From: Methylolobus aquaticus
GTDB taxonomy: Bacteria > Pseudomonadota > Gammaproteobacteria > Methylococcales > Methylococcaceae
Assembly: GCA_004168015.1 (NCBI GenBank)
Contig: SEYW01000001.1
Coordinates: forward strand, 124,001 to 188,000
Length of the DNA: 64,000 bases
Direction of reading: 5' to 3'
Part shown: positions 38,099 through 48,185 of the stretch, one piece after another
Position numbering within the stretch: position 1 is the stretch's first letter
Layout: every line of letters starts with the position of its first letter
Notes under the pieces: generated by a model
Told to the model about the DNA's origin: nothing
The model's input: only the letters and a program-made list of their open reading frames with translations
The model's database searches: none
Made by a program: the position numbers and the translations under genes

Positions 38099-40378
38099 TC
38101 AGAATCCGGAGCCGAAATTGAATTGGAAGTTTTGGATGCGGTCGCCCTGCTTGGAATTGAGTGGTTGGCCCAGACTGACCATGATCGCACCGAACGGCGA
38201 TAGCCAACGGGCGGACAACCCCGCGGAAACGCGGATTTCGTTGAAGTCATATCCCCCATCAAATACGTTACCGGCATCGACGAAGGCGCCGAGACGCAGG
38301 TTCTTGCTTTCCTTGATCAAGGGCACCGGGAACAGCAATTCGGCCGAACCGATCAACTTACTGGAACCACCGATCGGACGGTTGTTCGAGTCGCGTGGAC
38401 CCAGAGTGTTCTGCAAGAACCCTCGAACCGAGTTCGGACCACCGGCGAAGTAGTTTTCGAAGAACGGCAGTTGGCTCGTATTGCCATAGCCGCCGCCATA
38501 GGCGATTTCCCCACCGAGCAACAGCGTGAGGTCCTGCGCGAGCGGAAAATAGTGCCGCGACCGCAGACTCGCCTTGTAGTAGTCCAGGTCGGAGAAGGGC
38601 ATGGCGCCGAGCACCTGCAGCGTGTGTGAACCGCCCTGTGTCGCAAAAATCGCACGATTCAGGGTGTCGTGGGTGTAACCCAGAGCCACCGTGTACTCGT
38701 TGAACGCGTTACCGTTTTCGGAGATGAAATCCAAAATCTGCGTAGGCGTCTGGTTGGTCGTCTTTAGGTTCGTATACTCGTAATCGAGGTTGGTGCGGAG
38801 GCTGTCGAATTCGGTAAAGGGCACGCCGACGTTGACACCGACGGCGCCAACGTCAGTCAGGTACTGCGCCAGATTTGCCTGCGCGAAGTTGGTTTCCCGA
38901 TAGGATGCGTCGAATCCGCCGCTAATGCCGTCCAGGGTCAGATACGGGTCGAGATAGCCGAACTGGTAAATGGTGTTGACCTGGCTGTTGTTGAAGGTCA
39001 GATTGACCCGCTTGCCCGTACCGAAGACGTTGTCCTGGGTCACCGCGGCATTGACGATGATGCCTTGCACCTGCGAGAACCCGACACCGGCGGTGATATT
39101 CCCCGACGACTTCTCGACGACGCTGTAGTTCACGTCGATCTGGTCCGCGGTGCCGGGAACGGCCGGCGTCTCGACATTGACCTCCTGGAAGTACCCCAAA
39201 CGCTCCAGGCGCATTTTCGACCGCTCGATCTTCGTGGATGATGCCCAAGCCGCTTCCATCTGCCGCATCTCCCGCCGCAGCACTTCGTCACGTGTCTTGG
39301 TATTTCCCTGGAAGTTGATGCGGCGGACGTAAACCTGTTTGCCGGGATCGACGAAGAACGTGATATTGACCGACTTCTTCTCTTCGTTGATGTCCGGCAC
39401 CATATTGACGTTGGCGAAGATGAACCCTTCTTCGCCCAGGCGATCCGAGATGCCCTTCGATGTTTCGGTCGCCAGCTTGCGGGAAAAAGTGTCTTCCGGT
39501 CCGATCTGCACCAGCGGCATGATCTGGTCCGGCGGTACGATCATTTTGCCGGTCAGCTTCACCTCATTGACCTTGTAGACGTCACCTTCCCGAACGTTGA
39601 CCGTGACGTAGATCTCCTTCTTGTTGGGCGTAATCGAAACCTGTGTGGATTCGATCTCGAACTTGATGTAGCCGCGATCCAGGTAATACGAGCGCAGTCG
39701 CTCCAGATCTGCTGACAGTTTCTGCTTCGAATATTGGTCGTCCTTGGTGTACCAGGACAACCAGTTGCTCGTACTGAGCTCGAACTCGTCGATCAAATCC
39801 TCGTCTTCGAAGGCGGCATTGCCTACGACATTGATCTGTTTGATCTTCGCTACCTTACCCTCGGAGATCTTGATCGTGACAGCGACCCGGTTCCGATCGA
39901 GATCGGCAACTTCCGAGTCGATTTGCAGACCATATTTCCCGCGGCTGTAGTACTGCCGCCGCAGTTCCTGTTCTACCTTGTCCAGAATCTGCCGATCGAA
40001 GACCTTGCCTTCGGAAAGGCCGATCCCTTTCAGCGCCTTCAACAACTCTTCCGAACTAAGATCCTTGTTGCCCTCGAGGGTGATGCTGGCGATGGCAGGA
40101 CGCTCCTCGACCAGAACCACCAGTTGACTGCCATCGTGTTCCAGACGCACGTCCTTGAAGAACCCGGTCTTGAACAGCGCCTTGATCGATTCGGTCGACT
40201 GTTTCTGGTCGAAAACGTCGCCCACCTTGACCGGCAGGTAGTTCAGTACCGTGCCCTCGGACACCCGCTCGAGCCCTTCGACGCGAATCGAGTCGATCAC
40301 AAACGAATCAAAGGCCCAGACCGTCGTTGAGGTGACCGCCAATAACAGCAACGCGGCCGCCAGTCGCAAACGCTTCAT
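38099..40378 (-). CDS. bamA: Outer membrane protein assembly factor BamA
   Basis: The essential Omp85 insertase of the outer membrane. It has 759 residues: a signal peptide (residues 1-22), five POTRA domains (about 23-420; the first begins [19 protein letters not shown]), and a C-terminal 16-strand barrel. The lid motif [14 protein letters not shown] is near residue 644, and the last residue is Phe ([10 protein letters not shown]), the usual outer-membrane signal. The usual upstream rseP gene is replaced by phoU, 161 bases away. Confidence 0.97.
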   Translation of the reverse strand: MKRLRLAAALLLLAVTSTTVWAFDSFVIDSIRVEGLERVSEGTVLNYLPVKVGDVFDQKQSTESIKALFKTGFFKDVRLEHDGSQLVVLVEERPAIASITLEGNKDLSSEELLKALKGIGLSEGKVFDRQILDKVEQELRRQYYSRGKYGLQIDSEVADLDRNRVAVTIKISEGKVAKIKQINVVGNAAFEDEDLIDEFELSTSNWLSWYTKDDQYSKQKLSADLERLRSYYLDRGYIKFEIESTQVSITPNKKEIYVTVNVREGDVYKVNEVKLTGKMIVPPDQIMPLVQIGPEDTFSRKLATETSKGISDRLGEEGFIFANVNMVPDINEEKKSVNITFFVDPGKQVYVRRINFQGNTKTRDEVLRREMRQMEAAWASSTKIERSKMRLERLGYFQEVNVETPAVPGTADQIDVNYSVVEKSSGNITAGVGFSQVQGIIVNAAVTQDNVFGTGKRVNLTFNNSQVNTIYQFGYLDPYLTLDGISGGFDASYRETNFAQANLAQYLTDVGAVGVNVGVPFTEFDSLRTNLDYEYTNLKTTNQTPTQILDFISENGNAFNEYTVALGYTHDTLNRAIFATQGGSHTLQVLGAMPFSDLDYYKASLRSRHYFPLAQDLTLLLGGEIAYGGGYGNTSQLPFFENYFAGGPNSVRGFLQNTLGPRDSNNRPIGGSSKLIGSAELLFPVPLIKESKNLRLGAFVDAGNVFDGGYDFNEIRVSAGLSARWLSPFGAIMVSLGQPLNSKQGDRIQNFQFNFGSGF

Positions 40379-40539
40379 AGGGTGGAATCAGAGACTGCCG
40401 GGGGGAGGACAACAAAGCGGAAAACGATAACCGCTTCGGCACTGCAGACCCGTATTGTATTGATCGGTGCACAAAAGCGCCACTGGGCACGAGTCGGGCG
40501 CCGATTCGAAGCCGCCGCTGCAGCGTCGAGCAGGGACAC

Positions 40540-41280
40540 CTAGTCCCGGCGTCCGCGGCCCAACAAATCCTGCTGCACCTGCTCCAGGCTGATATGCCGG
40601 ATGTTCTTTCCCTTGACGTAGTAAATGACGTATTCACAGATATTGCAGGCGCGGTCGCCAATGCGCTCGAGTGAGCGCGACGACCACATGATGGCCAGAC
40701 ACACCGGAATCAGACGCGGGTCCTCCATCATGTAGGTGATCTGCTGCCGCATGATGTTTTCGTAAACGCTGTCGACCTGCCTGTCCTGCTGCGCCACCTG
40801 AAGCGCCGAATCGACGTCCATGCGCGCGAACGCGTCCAGCGCCTGGCGGATCAGAGCGCGCACCAGTCGCGCCAACTGTTCGACCTCGGTCAACTGGTTG
40901 CGCTTCGGATAATGCGAGGCCAGGTCGATCCCGTGCCGGGCAATCCGTTTGGCTTCGTCACCGATGCGTTCCAGATCGGTAATGGTCTTGATGACCGCAA
41001 CCACCAGCCGCAGGTCCCGAGCGGTCGGTTGTCGCAGCGCAAGAATCTGCGTGCACTCCTCGTCGATCGACACCTCCAGCGAGTTGACCTTGTAATCGTC
41101 CGCAATCACTCGCTCGGCCAGAGGAACGTTGCCTTCCATCAAGGATTGCACCGCACTCGCGATTTGTTCCTCGACGAGCCCGCCGAGACTCAGCACCCGG
41201 CTACGGATGTCGAACAGTTCGTGGTCATACTGTTTTGAGATGTGGCCGTGGGTATTTTCAGGATCCGAGATGGTCGTCAT
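40540..41280 (-). CDS. phoU: Phosphate signalling regulator PhoU
   Basis: A 246-residue protein with two three-helix PhoU domains (ERIGDEAKRIARHG near residue 92 and LERIGDRACNICEYVIY near 206), each with the metal-binding E/D pattern. PhoU represses the Pho regulon and tunes Pst transport. There are no pst genes here. It lies 174 bases downstream of prsR on the same strand and near ppx/ppk, giving a loose phosphate cluster. ATG 41280 is the conserved start. Confidence 0.93.
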   Translation of the reverse strand: MTTISDPENTHGHISKQYDHELFDIRSRVLSLGGLVEEQIASAVQSLMEGNVPLAERVIADDYKVNSLEVSIDEECTQILALRQPTARDLRLVVAVIKTITDLERIGDEAKRIARHGIDLASHYPKRNQLTEVEQLARLVRALIRQALDAFARMDVDSALQVAQQDRQVDSVYENIMRQQITYMMEDPRLIPVCLAIMWSSRSLERIGDRACNICEYVIYYVKGKNIRHISLEQVQQDLLGRGRRD

Positions 41281-41454
41281 GTTGGCCTGCTGAAATGGGG
41301 CTTCACCGGCAAGGAGGCCGCTGTTGCTGGTTGCTGTTCGTGACTGCGAACGCATCGTGACCGCTGGGGGCAACGTCACCGACTGCGCATTATCGGGCCT
41401 TCGCACGGCGGCGACCACCCCACGTTGACCCGGAGCGTCATCGACCGCAACGCG

Positions 41455-42801
41455 TCAGACCTTTAGATTGAATCGGTTCAGCAACGCGTACAGCGTCGGA
41501 CGAGTGATTTCAAGCAGTTCCGCAGCCTTCGAAACGTTCTCACCCGCCTCGGTAAGCGCCGCGCAGAGGGCTTTGCGCTCCGCCGCTTCACGCGCCTCAC
41601 GCAAGGGAGTGACGCGAGGCCTGGTCTCGCCTTCCGACAATTCGAGATCCTTGGGCTCGATCAGTGGCCCCGCCCCCATGACCACCGCCCGCTTGACCTT
41701 GTGCTGGACTTCGCGGACGTTTCCCGGCCAGTGGTAGGCCTCGAGCGCGGCCAGCGCGCTGTCGGAAAAGCCCAGGAGGTTGCGACTGAACTGCTTGTTG
41801 AAGGTTTCGAGAAAGGCGTTTGCGAGCACGACCGCATCCCCGGTTCGTTCGCGCAGCGGCGGGATATTGATGATCATCTCATTCAGACGAAAGAACAAAT
41901 CCTCGCGGAACAGGCTCTGCTCGATCAGTCGGGTAAGATTCTGGTGCGTCGCGGCGATGACCCGCACATCGACCTTGATTTCCTGCCGGCCGCCAACCCG
42001 TTCCAGGACCCGGTCCTGCAGCACGCGCAGGAGCTTGGGCTGTAGCGATAAAGGGATGTCGCCAATCTCATCGAGAAAGAACGTGCCGCCATTCGCAAGT
42101 TCGAACTTGCCCTTGGTCTGCTGCGCGGCGCCGGTGTAGGCGCCGCGCTCATAACCGAAGAGTTCGCTTTCGAGCAGCGTCTCCGGGATCGCGGCCGCAT
42201 TCACCGCGATAAAGGGCTTGTTCGCCCGGGGACTCAGCCGATGCAGCGCCCGGGCCAGTACTTCTTTGCCGGTACCGCTCTCGCCGAGCAGCAGCACCGT
42301 CATGTCGGTCGGTGCCAGGCGCTCGACCATCCTGCACATCTCGTGCATCTCGGGACTCGCGGCAACAATCCCCTCCAGTGGATTCGTGATGTGCAGGCGG
42401 GACAACTTCCGGTTCTCCTCCTCGAGCGCACGCAACCTGAAGGCACGCTCGACCACGAAAGCCAGAATCTCCGGATCGATGGGCTTCTGGTAGAAATCGT
42501 AAGCACCCAAACCGATCGAACGGGCCGGATTGACCTTATCGTCGTTGCCCGTGATCACGATGACTTTGGTATGCGGCGCAGCGGACAGGATCTCCTGCAG
42601 CGTCGCGAAGCCTTCGGAAACACCGCCTGGATCCGGAGGAAGACCGAGATCGAGGGTCACGACGTCAGGCTCATGCTTCCGAACGGCAGCCAACGCCGAT
42701 TCCCGGTCGTCGGCAACACAAACCTTGTAATCGGTAAAACTCCACCGTAACTGGCTCTGCAGACCGGGATCATCCTCAACAATCAGCAATGTCTGATCCA
42801 T
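41455..42801 (-). CDS. prsR: PrsR-type response regulator (PEP-CTERM system sigma54 activator)
   Basis: A 448-residue NtrC-family regulator. The receiver domain has acidic residues EDD (9-11) and phospho-acceptor Asp51. The AAA+ domain has Walker A GESGTGKE and ESELFGYERGAYTGA, so the sigma54-contact loop reads GAYTGA instead of GAFTGA. The C-terminus is a Fis-type helix-turn-helix (ENVSKAAELLEITRPTLYAL). It resembles the regulators tied to exosortase/PEP-CTERM systems. ATG 42801 shares one base with the prsK stop; GTG 42804 is possible. Confidence 0.88.
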   Translation of the reverse strand: MDQTLLIVEDDPGLQSQLRWSFTDYKVCVADDRESALAAVRKHEPDVVTLDLGLPPDPGGVSEGFATLQEILSAAPHTKVIVITGNDDKVNPARSIGLGAYDFYQKPIDPEILAFVVERAFRLRALEEENRKLSRLHITNPLEGIVAASPEMHEMCRMVERLAPTDMTVLLLGESGTGKEVLARALHRLSPRANKPFIAVNAAAIPETLLESELFGYERGAYTGAAQQTKGKFELANGGTFFLDEIGDIPLSLQPKLLRVLQDRVLERVGGRQEIKVDVRVIAATHQNLTRLIEQSLFREDLFFRLNEMIINIPPLRERTGDAVVLANAFLETFNKQFSRNLLGFSDSALAALEAYHWPGNVREVQHKVKRAVVMGAGPLIEPKDLELSEGETRPRVTPLREAREAAERKALCAALTEAGENVSKAAELLEITRPTLYALLNRFNLKV

Positions 42802-44906
42802 CACGCCAGTGCCTCCACACGCTGTTCCTGCCGATTTTCGGCGTTCTGTCTGGGGATCACGATGCGAAACGTCGTGCCCTTCCCCAGTTCGCTGGTAACC
42901 ACCATTTCGCCCCCGATTGAACGCACATACTCGCGCGACTCGTAAGCGCCGATGCCCATGCCGGTCAGACCCTTGGTCGTATCGAAGGGCCGAAACAGGC
43001 GGGTCCGGATGAACTCTGCGCTCATGCCCGGTCCGTTGTCTTCTATTTCTATAGCGACGCTCTCCGGTGCCGGATGCATCACGCGCAACTGTACGCGACC
43101 GTGTTTGCCAGCAGCATCCTGTGCATTGTGTACGATGTGTTCGAAGGCGGAAAACAGGCGATCGCGATTCGCCGTTACCACAACCCCTTCCGCACCGTCC
43201 TGGAATAGCGGCGCCGGCACCTGCGAAGCACGCGCGGTCGTCACCTCAGCGAGGAGTCGTCCGACATCGACAGCTTCCGATACAACACTTGGACCCGCGT
43301 TACGCAACTGGTTCATCAAACGATTCATGCGTTCCACGACGTGGTCCAGGGTCTTGAAGGCGTCGCGCACGAAGGCCGGGTTATCGTGATGGCGCTCGGC
43401 ATTCCGCAACACCAGCGTCAACTGCGCTATCAGATTCTTCAGGTCATGGATCACAAACGCCGACAGGCGATTGAAGCCTTCGAACTGGCGCGCCTCAGTC
43501 AACTGCCGGCCGGCATCATCCAGTGCCAGGTAGCTGGCCGCCACGGTGCTGGCCGTCTTCAGCAAATCAAGCACTTCCCAGTCCCATTTGATCGGTGCCC
43601 GCGGCTTCGACAGCAGCAGCACGCCGTACAACCGCCCTTCGTCACGGAACATCGGCAACAGCAGCCAGGCGTTGCTTTCCGGTTTCAGCCACACAGGCGG
43701 CTGCAGCCCGTCATAGGCTTCGGGCATGGACTCCATCTCCGCCAGATTCACGATCCATTCGCGCTCCACCATGTATGCTACCACCGGATCGTTGCTCTCC
43801 AGGCGCGCGACGTCCACTTGAGGTGCGCCATAGCTTGCCCGCCAGGCCAATGCCCCGGCCGAGTCCCGCCACCACAGCACGCCGTTCTGGCTTTCAACCA
43901 GGCGCCCGATGGCGTAGATGACCCGCTCCTCGAGGCTCAAGCCCGAAGCGGCATCGGCCAGCGTACGGGTCAAAGTAAGCCACTCCTCGCGATAGTCGTA
44001 GGCGTAGTTGAAGAAATTCTTGGTCAGGTAGACCCTGACACGCGCCCGCGCCTGTGCGGAAAAGAGCAGCAACACCAACGCCAGCGAGGCGGCCGCGACG
44101 AACACGATCTGTATGACCGGCCCCCACTCGCCGCCGAACACACGGATGTAGTAACCGACAGTGCCCATAGAGAGCAGATAGATGCCGGTCCCCAGGAGCG
44201 TTGCCGAGTGGAAGACGATGCGCCGGGAGATGTACAGATCCAGATTCCATTCCGGATTCTTCGCTGCCGAGGTGGCGATCAGGGGAACGATGATGCCGGC
44301 AAGGGCCCCCCGCGCCGCCCAGAGGTCGGGATTGATGCGATCGAACAGCAGCGCGTCGGTGTAGAGATAGAAGTCGTAGGCGAACATTCCCCCCAGCGCG
44401 AGACAGATCAGCTTGATCCGCCACCGCAGGTCCGGCCGGGTGTTACGGTACACCTGCTCGACCAGCGCCAGCCCCAGAATGGACAGTGCGACCAGACCGA
44501 ACTCCTGCCAGGACTTGCTGAAAAATTGCGGAAAACTTGATTGCAGATAGGGAGTAAGCCACGCGTAGAGCCCCATGCTCAGCACGGCCACCTGCACACT
44601 GGCGCGAACCGCGCCGATACCACGCTGCCTCGGTGGGTACGCAACGCCTTCATGCTGGCCCAGCAGCTTTCCGAAGAAAGCCAGCCAGACGTAATCGCGC
44701 AGGAGTTCGATGGTCCAGATCAGCGCGGCAGGCAGGACACCGAACGCCTCCTGTAGCGCCAGCAAAAGACACCAGACAGTCGTGACCGTTGAAGACAGGA
44801 TCAGCCAGCGACCCCGCAGGCTCTGCGGTCGGCGGAGCGTCAGCAGGACTGCCAGAAACAATTGGGCCAGCGCGCCTGAAAGGTAGCTGAGCGTACCGAC
44901 GGCCAT
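42801..44906 (-). CDS. prsK: PrsK-type membrane histidine kinase (PEP-CTERM system)
   Basis: A 701-residue sensor kinase. The first 270 residues hold about eight hydrophobic segments. A GAF-like domain follows (about 310-460), then the H-box FVIHDLKNLIAQL and ATPase boxes EDNGPGMS and GMGIGAYESREYVRSIGGEM. It pairs with PrsR, and the two are known from exosortase-bearing species where they control PEP-CTERM protein genes. No exosortase or PEP-CTERM protein is in this window. ATG 44906 overlaps the stop of a tiny leader frame. Confidence 0.87.
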   Translation of the reverse strand: MAVGTLSYLSGALAQLFLAVLLTLRRPQSLRGRWLILSSTVTTVWCLLLALQEAFGVLPAALIWTIELLRDYVWLAFFGKLLGQHEGVAYPPRQRGIGAVRASVQVAVLSMGLYAWLTPYLQSSFPQFFSKSWQEFGLVALSILGLALVEQVYRNTRPDLRWRIKLICLALGGMFAYDFYLYTDALLFDRINPDLWAARGALAGIIVPLIATSAAKNPEWNLDLYISRRIVFHSATLLGTGIYLLSMGTVGYYIRVFGGEWGPVIQIVFVAAASLALVLLLFSAQARARVRVYLTKNFFNYAYDYREEWLTLTRTLADAASGLSLEERVIYAIGRLVESQNGVLWWRDSAGALAWRASYGAPQVDVARLESNDPVVAYMVEREWIVNLAEMESMPEAYDGLQPPVWLKPESNAWLLLPMFRDEGRLYGVLLLSKPRAPIKWDWEVLDLLKTASTVAASYLALDDAGRQLTEARQFEGFNRLSAFVIHDLKNLIAQLTLVLRNAERHHDNPAFVRDAFKTLDHVVERMNRLMNQLRNAGPSVVSEAVDVGRLLAEVTTARASQVPAPLFQDGAEGVVVTANRDRLFSAFEHIVHNAQDAAGKHGRVQLRVMHPAPESVAIEIEDNGPGMSAEFIRTRLFRPFDTTKGLTGMGIGAYESREYVRSIGGEMVVTSELGKGTTFRIVIPRQNAENRQEQRVEALA

Positions 44907-44938
44907 CACGGCCAACGCGCTGAATCGATGAACACCAT
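44906..44938 (-). CDS. Ten-codon leader ORF translationally coupled to prsK (candidate)
   Basis: ATG 44938 has a strong AGGAG ribosome site (44946-44942) 3 bases upstream. It encodes ten residues (MVFIDSARWP) and stops at TGA 44908-44906, whose last base is the first base of the prsK ATG. The prsK start itself has no good ribosome site, so initiation at prsK may depend on this leader. Its peptide need not have a function. Confidence 0.4.
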   Translation of the reverse strand: MVFIDSARWP

Positions 44939-45199
44939 GTTCTCCTGGGAGGGGATCGTCCTTTTGACCGAACAATAGTTGCGCGTCATCGAAGGTCCGT
45001 CAAGGTTTTACGTAGTGCATGACCCACACGCGGCCACAGCTCGCCCGAGCCTCTCGTCGATCTCAGCCGGCGAGACAAGCCCCACCCGGCGAATACGTGC
45101 ATGTTAAGATCGAGACGCGCAAGCCGGCGAATCGGAAACGACCGCCAGACGGGCGCGACCCCCGGCCCAATGGGGTCACAACAAGAGGGACTGCGGCGG

Positions 45200-45985
45200 A
45201 TGTTTGTTCTCGATCGCTATCGTGTCCTGGCGGCGTGTTGCGGAGCCCTGCTGACGAGTTTGGGTACCGGTTGTCGACTCGCCCAGGAACATGCCGGGCC
45301 CGGCTTGCGGGGCGGTGTCGAGCTGAAAGGCGAAACGCTGAGCACCCGTCCGCCGCAGCAGGTACCGCGTCAGGTCTACGTCGCAGACTTTGCTCTCGAC
45401 TCAGGCGACTTCCAGGGTGATCAGGGCGTCCGAGGCATGCTTCCGGAACGTGCCCAGCACAGTCTGCTGGGACAAGTGGGAGAACGCCTGCCGCATCACT
45501 TTGCGACTACCGACCCCGCTGCGCGAGCCCGGGAGATCGTCGACGCGATGGCCACCTCACTGGTGAACAGCCTGCGTGATAAGGGCTTCCCATCCCAGCG
45601 TTACCAAGGATCGGACAGCGCGCTACCGAACGACGGCTGGCTGTTGCAGGGTGTGTTCACCGAGGTTGGCGAAGGAAATCGCTTCAAGCGCGCCATCATC
45701 GGTTTTGGCCAGGGCGCTTCGACGATGGAGGTTCAGGTGGGCATCAGCGATCTTGCCGGCGCCCATCCGCGCGAACCGTTCATGGTGTTCGGCACCGTGA
45801 AGGATCCGAGCAAAATGCCGGGGGCCGCAGTGACAATGAACCCCTACGTCGCGGCCGCGAAATTCATGATGGAAAAGGATGCCACGGGTAAGGACGTGCA
45901 GAAGACCGCCGACCAGATCGTCAGCGAAATGTTGAAGTACGAGGACAAGATCCGGCAGGAGGCGCAGAACCGCAAGGCGCGCTGA
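45200..45985 (+). CDS. DUF4410-like secreted protein or lipoprotein
   Basis: A 261-residue exported protein. The N-terminus has a hydrophobic signal ending in LLTSLGTGC, which could be a lipobox with a weak -3 residue. The mature part (PRQVYVADFALDSGDF, then EIVDAMATSLVNSLRDKGFP and LLQGVFTEVGEGNRFKRAIIGFGQGA) follows the pattern of DUF4410 proteins, whose role is not established. ATG 45200 gives the signal. It is divergent from prsK; a small conserved gene follows. Confidence 0.6.
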   Translation: MFVLDRYRVLAACCGALLTSLGTGCRLAQEHAGPGLRGGVELKGETLSTRPPQQVPRQVYVADFALDSGDFQGDQGVRGMLPERAQHSLLGQVGERLPHHFATTDPAARAREIVDAMATSLVNSLRDKGFPSQRYQGSDSALPNDGWLLQGVFTEVGEGNRFKRAIIGFGQGASTMEVQVGISDLAGAHPREPFMVFGTVKDPSKMPGAAVTMNPYVAAAKFMMEKDATGKDVQKTADQIVSEMLKYEDKIRQEAQNRKAR

Positions 45986-46029
45986 CCGACGAGCGTCACC
46001 GCTTCCACTGGCAGGAGAGCAGCTACCGC

Positions 46030-46302
46030 ATGACCCTATTGACCATCGAATCCCGCGACGCCCGCACCTTCCAGGTCACAGTTCAGGGACCCAACCCAAC
46101 GACCCACACTGTCGCGGTGGACCCCGACTACGCGAGCCGCCTCACCGGCGGACGCCTCTCCTCCACAGAGCTCGTCCGCCGTTCGTTCGAATTCCTGCTC
46201 GAACGCGAACCCAACACCAGCATCCTGCGGAGCTTCGAACTGCCCGTCATCGCCCGCTACTTCCCGGAATACGAGACGACGATTCGATCGGGGCTGGCCT
46301 GA
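46030..46302 (+). CDS. Small conserved protein of unknown function
   Basis: A 90-residue acidic protein without signal or membrane segment. The middle (AVDPDYASRLTGG, LVRRSFEFLLEREPNTSILRS) and the end (FELPVIARYFPEYETTIR) look like a small widely occurring family that I have seen but cannot name. It has a GGAG site 12 bases before ATG 46030. It lies 44 bases after the DUF4410 gene and is probably cotranscribed with it. Confidence 0.7.
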   Translation: MTLLTIESRDARTFQVTVQGPNPTTHTVAVDPDYASRLTGGRLSSTELVRRSFEFLLEREPNTSILRSFELPVIARYFPEYETTIRSGLA

Positions 46303-46334
46303 CCGTCACCCCTTTTGGTGATCGCAGCGCGCGA

Positions 46335-47123
46335 CTAACTCTTGATACCCGTGCCCCGGCGCAACAGCACGTAGGCCCAGGTCAGCAGCAGGACAATCAG
46401 GCCGCCGATCAAGGCGAAGGCGACGTCCAAACGCACGTCCGACACCCCGACGAAACCATAGCGGAAGGCATTGACCATGTAGAGGATGGGATTCCCCATC
46501 GAGACGGTCCGCCACCAGGACGGCAGCAGTTCGATCGAATAGAACACGCCGCCCAGATACACCAGCGGCGTCAGCACGAAGTTGGGCACGATGGAGATGT
46601 CGTCGAAACTGTTCGCATAGACGGCATTGATGAACCCCGCCAGCGCGAACAGCGCCGCTGTCAGCGTGCCCATCGCGAGCAGCACGCCAGCATGGGCGAC
46701 CTGGAGTTGCGTAAAAAACCCGGCCGTGGCTACGACGACAGCGCCGACGACGAGCCCCCGAACCACGCCCCCGCCCACATACCCCGCCAGCACCGCCCAT
46801 TCGGAGACCGGCGCCGTAATCAACTCCTCGATGTGCCGCTGGAACTTGGTCGAGTAGAACGAGGACACGACATTGCTGTACGCGTTGGTGATGACGGACA
46901 TCAGTGCAATTCCCGGCACGATGTAGTCCAGGTAGGCGATGCCGTGGATCGGGCCGATGCGCCGCCCCATCAGCGCACCGAAAATCAGCAGGTACAGCGC
47001 ATTGGTCACCGCGGCAGGCAGTATGGTCTGCGGCCAGATCCGAAAGAAGCGGCTGATTTCCTTGAACAGAATCGTCTGCAGCGCAATCCATTGGCCTGTA
47101 CCGGACCACCCGCGTTTCCTCAT
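46335..47123 (-). CDS. ABC-2 type transporter permease (YadH-like)
   Basis: A 262-residue membrane protein with six hydrophobic segments and the ABC-2 signature near GGVFYSIELLPSWWRTVS and NPILYMVNAFRYGFVG. It pairs with the ATPase immediately upstream (4-base ATGA overlap). The pair resembles E. coli YadGH, exporters of unknown substrate. Confidence 0.9.
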   Translation of the reverse strand: MRKRGWSGTGQWIALQTILFKEISRFFRIWPQTILPAAVTNALYLLIFGALMGRRIGPIHGIAYLDYIVPGIALMSVITNAYSNVVSSFYSTKFQRHIEELITAPVSEWAVLAGYVGGGVVRGLVVGAVVVATAGFFTQLQVAHAGVLLAMGTLTAALFALAGFINAVYANSFDDISIVPNFVLTPLVYLGGVFYSIELLPSWWRTVSMGNPILYMVNAFRYGFVGVSDVRLDVAFALIGGLIVLLLTWAYVLLRRGTGIKS

Positions 47124-48061
47124 GCGGCTGCGCCTGTCCCATCGCGATCTCCCGATTCCGCGATCAAGCGCATGAAATACTGCTCCAGACGACTCGACCC
47201 ATTCCGGATGCCCTGGACTTCGATGCCCTGAGCCGCCAGTCGCGTAAACAAGCCATGCACGCCGCCCTCGGGCGGGACTTCTGCGATCAAGGTATACGCA
47301 TCCTCCCGCTCCACCGCGTAGTCTTCGATAATCGGCACTTGGCTGATCGGATGCTTGAGTTCAAGGGTATATCGCTGCGTCTGAACTTCAGCGAGCAGTT
47401 CCTGCATCCGGCGGTTCACGACGATCCGGCCGTGGTCGATGATCGCGATGTGCCGACACAGATTCTCCGCTTCTTCCAGGTAGTGCGTCGTCAGAATGAC
47501 GGTCGTACCCCGCCGATTGACCGAACGCAGAAACTCCCACATCGAATGGCGGATCTCGATATCCACCCCCGCCGTGGGCTCGTCCAGGATCAGCAGCCGC
47601 GGATCGTGCACCAGCGCCCGAGCGATCATCAAACGGCGTTTCATGCCGCCCGACAGTTGCCGCGACACCACGTTGCGCTTGTCCCACAGGTCGACCTGAC
47701 GCAGGCAGCGCTCGGCCCGGACGAACGCTTCCCGGCGAGGGATTCCGTAGTAACCCGCCTGATTGATGACGATATTCGCGACCTTCTCGAACTGGTTGAA
47801 ATTTACCTCCTGCGGCACGAGTCCGATACAGCGCTTGGCGGCTTCACGGTCCCGATCAAGATCGAATCCGCAGACCTCGACGCGACCGCTGGTTTTGTTG
47901 ACCAGCGAACTGACGATGCTGATCAGGGTCGACTTGCCGGCGCCATTGGGACCGAGCAGCGCGAAAAATTCGCCTTCCGGAATTTCCAGATCGACGCCTT
48001 TCAGGGCTTCCAGACGGTTGCCGTAGGTCTTGCGCAGATCCCGCAGTAGCAGTGCTGACAT
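47120..48061 (-). CDS. ABC transporter ATP-binding protein (YadG-like)
   Basis: A 313-residue ATPase. Walker A is LLGPNGAGKSTLI (near residue 35), the signature is RQLSGGMKRRLMIARAL, and Walker B is LLILDEPTAGVD with the His switch in TTHYLEEAE. It has a C-terminal extension of about 80 residues as in the CcmA/YadG group. ATG 48061 is the family start. It is divergent from ppx across 124 bases. Confidence 0.92.
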   Translation of the reverse strand: MSALLLRDLRKTYGNRLEALKGVDLEIPEGEFFALLGPNGAGKSTLISIVSSLVNKTSGRVEVCGFDLDRDREAAKRCIGLVPQEVNFNQFEKVANIVINQAGYYGIPRREAFVRAERCLRQVDLWDKRNVVSRQLSGGMKRRLMIARALVHDPRLLILDEPTAGVDIEIRHSMWEFLRSVNRRGTTVILTTHYLEEAENLCRHIAIIDHGRIVVNRRMQELLAEVQTQRYTLELKHPISQVPIIEDYAVEREDAYTLIAEVPPEGGVHGLFTRLAAQGIEVQGIRNGSSRLEQYFMRLIAESGDRDGTGAAA

Positions 48062-48185
48062 CGGGTATTTTCGACGGGCATTGTTTAAAATGGCGGGCAT
48101 CAGCCGCCCGCAGCACAAAGCTTGCGCATTTTATCAGACCGACGACGCGGCCTTCCGTCACGTCGCACCGATTCCGAGGCTCCGC

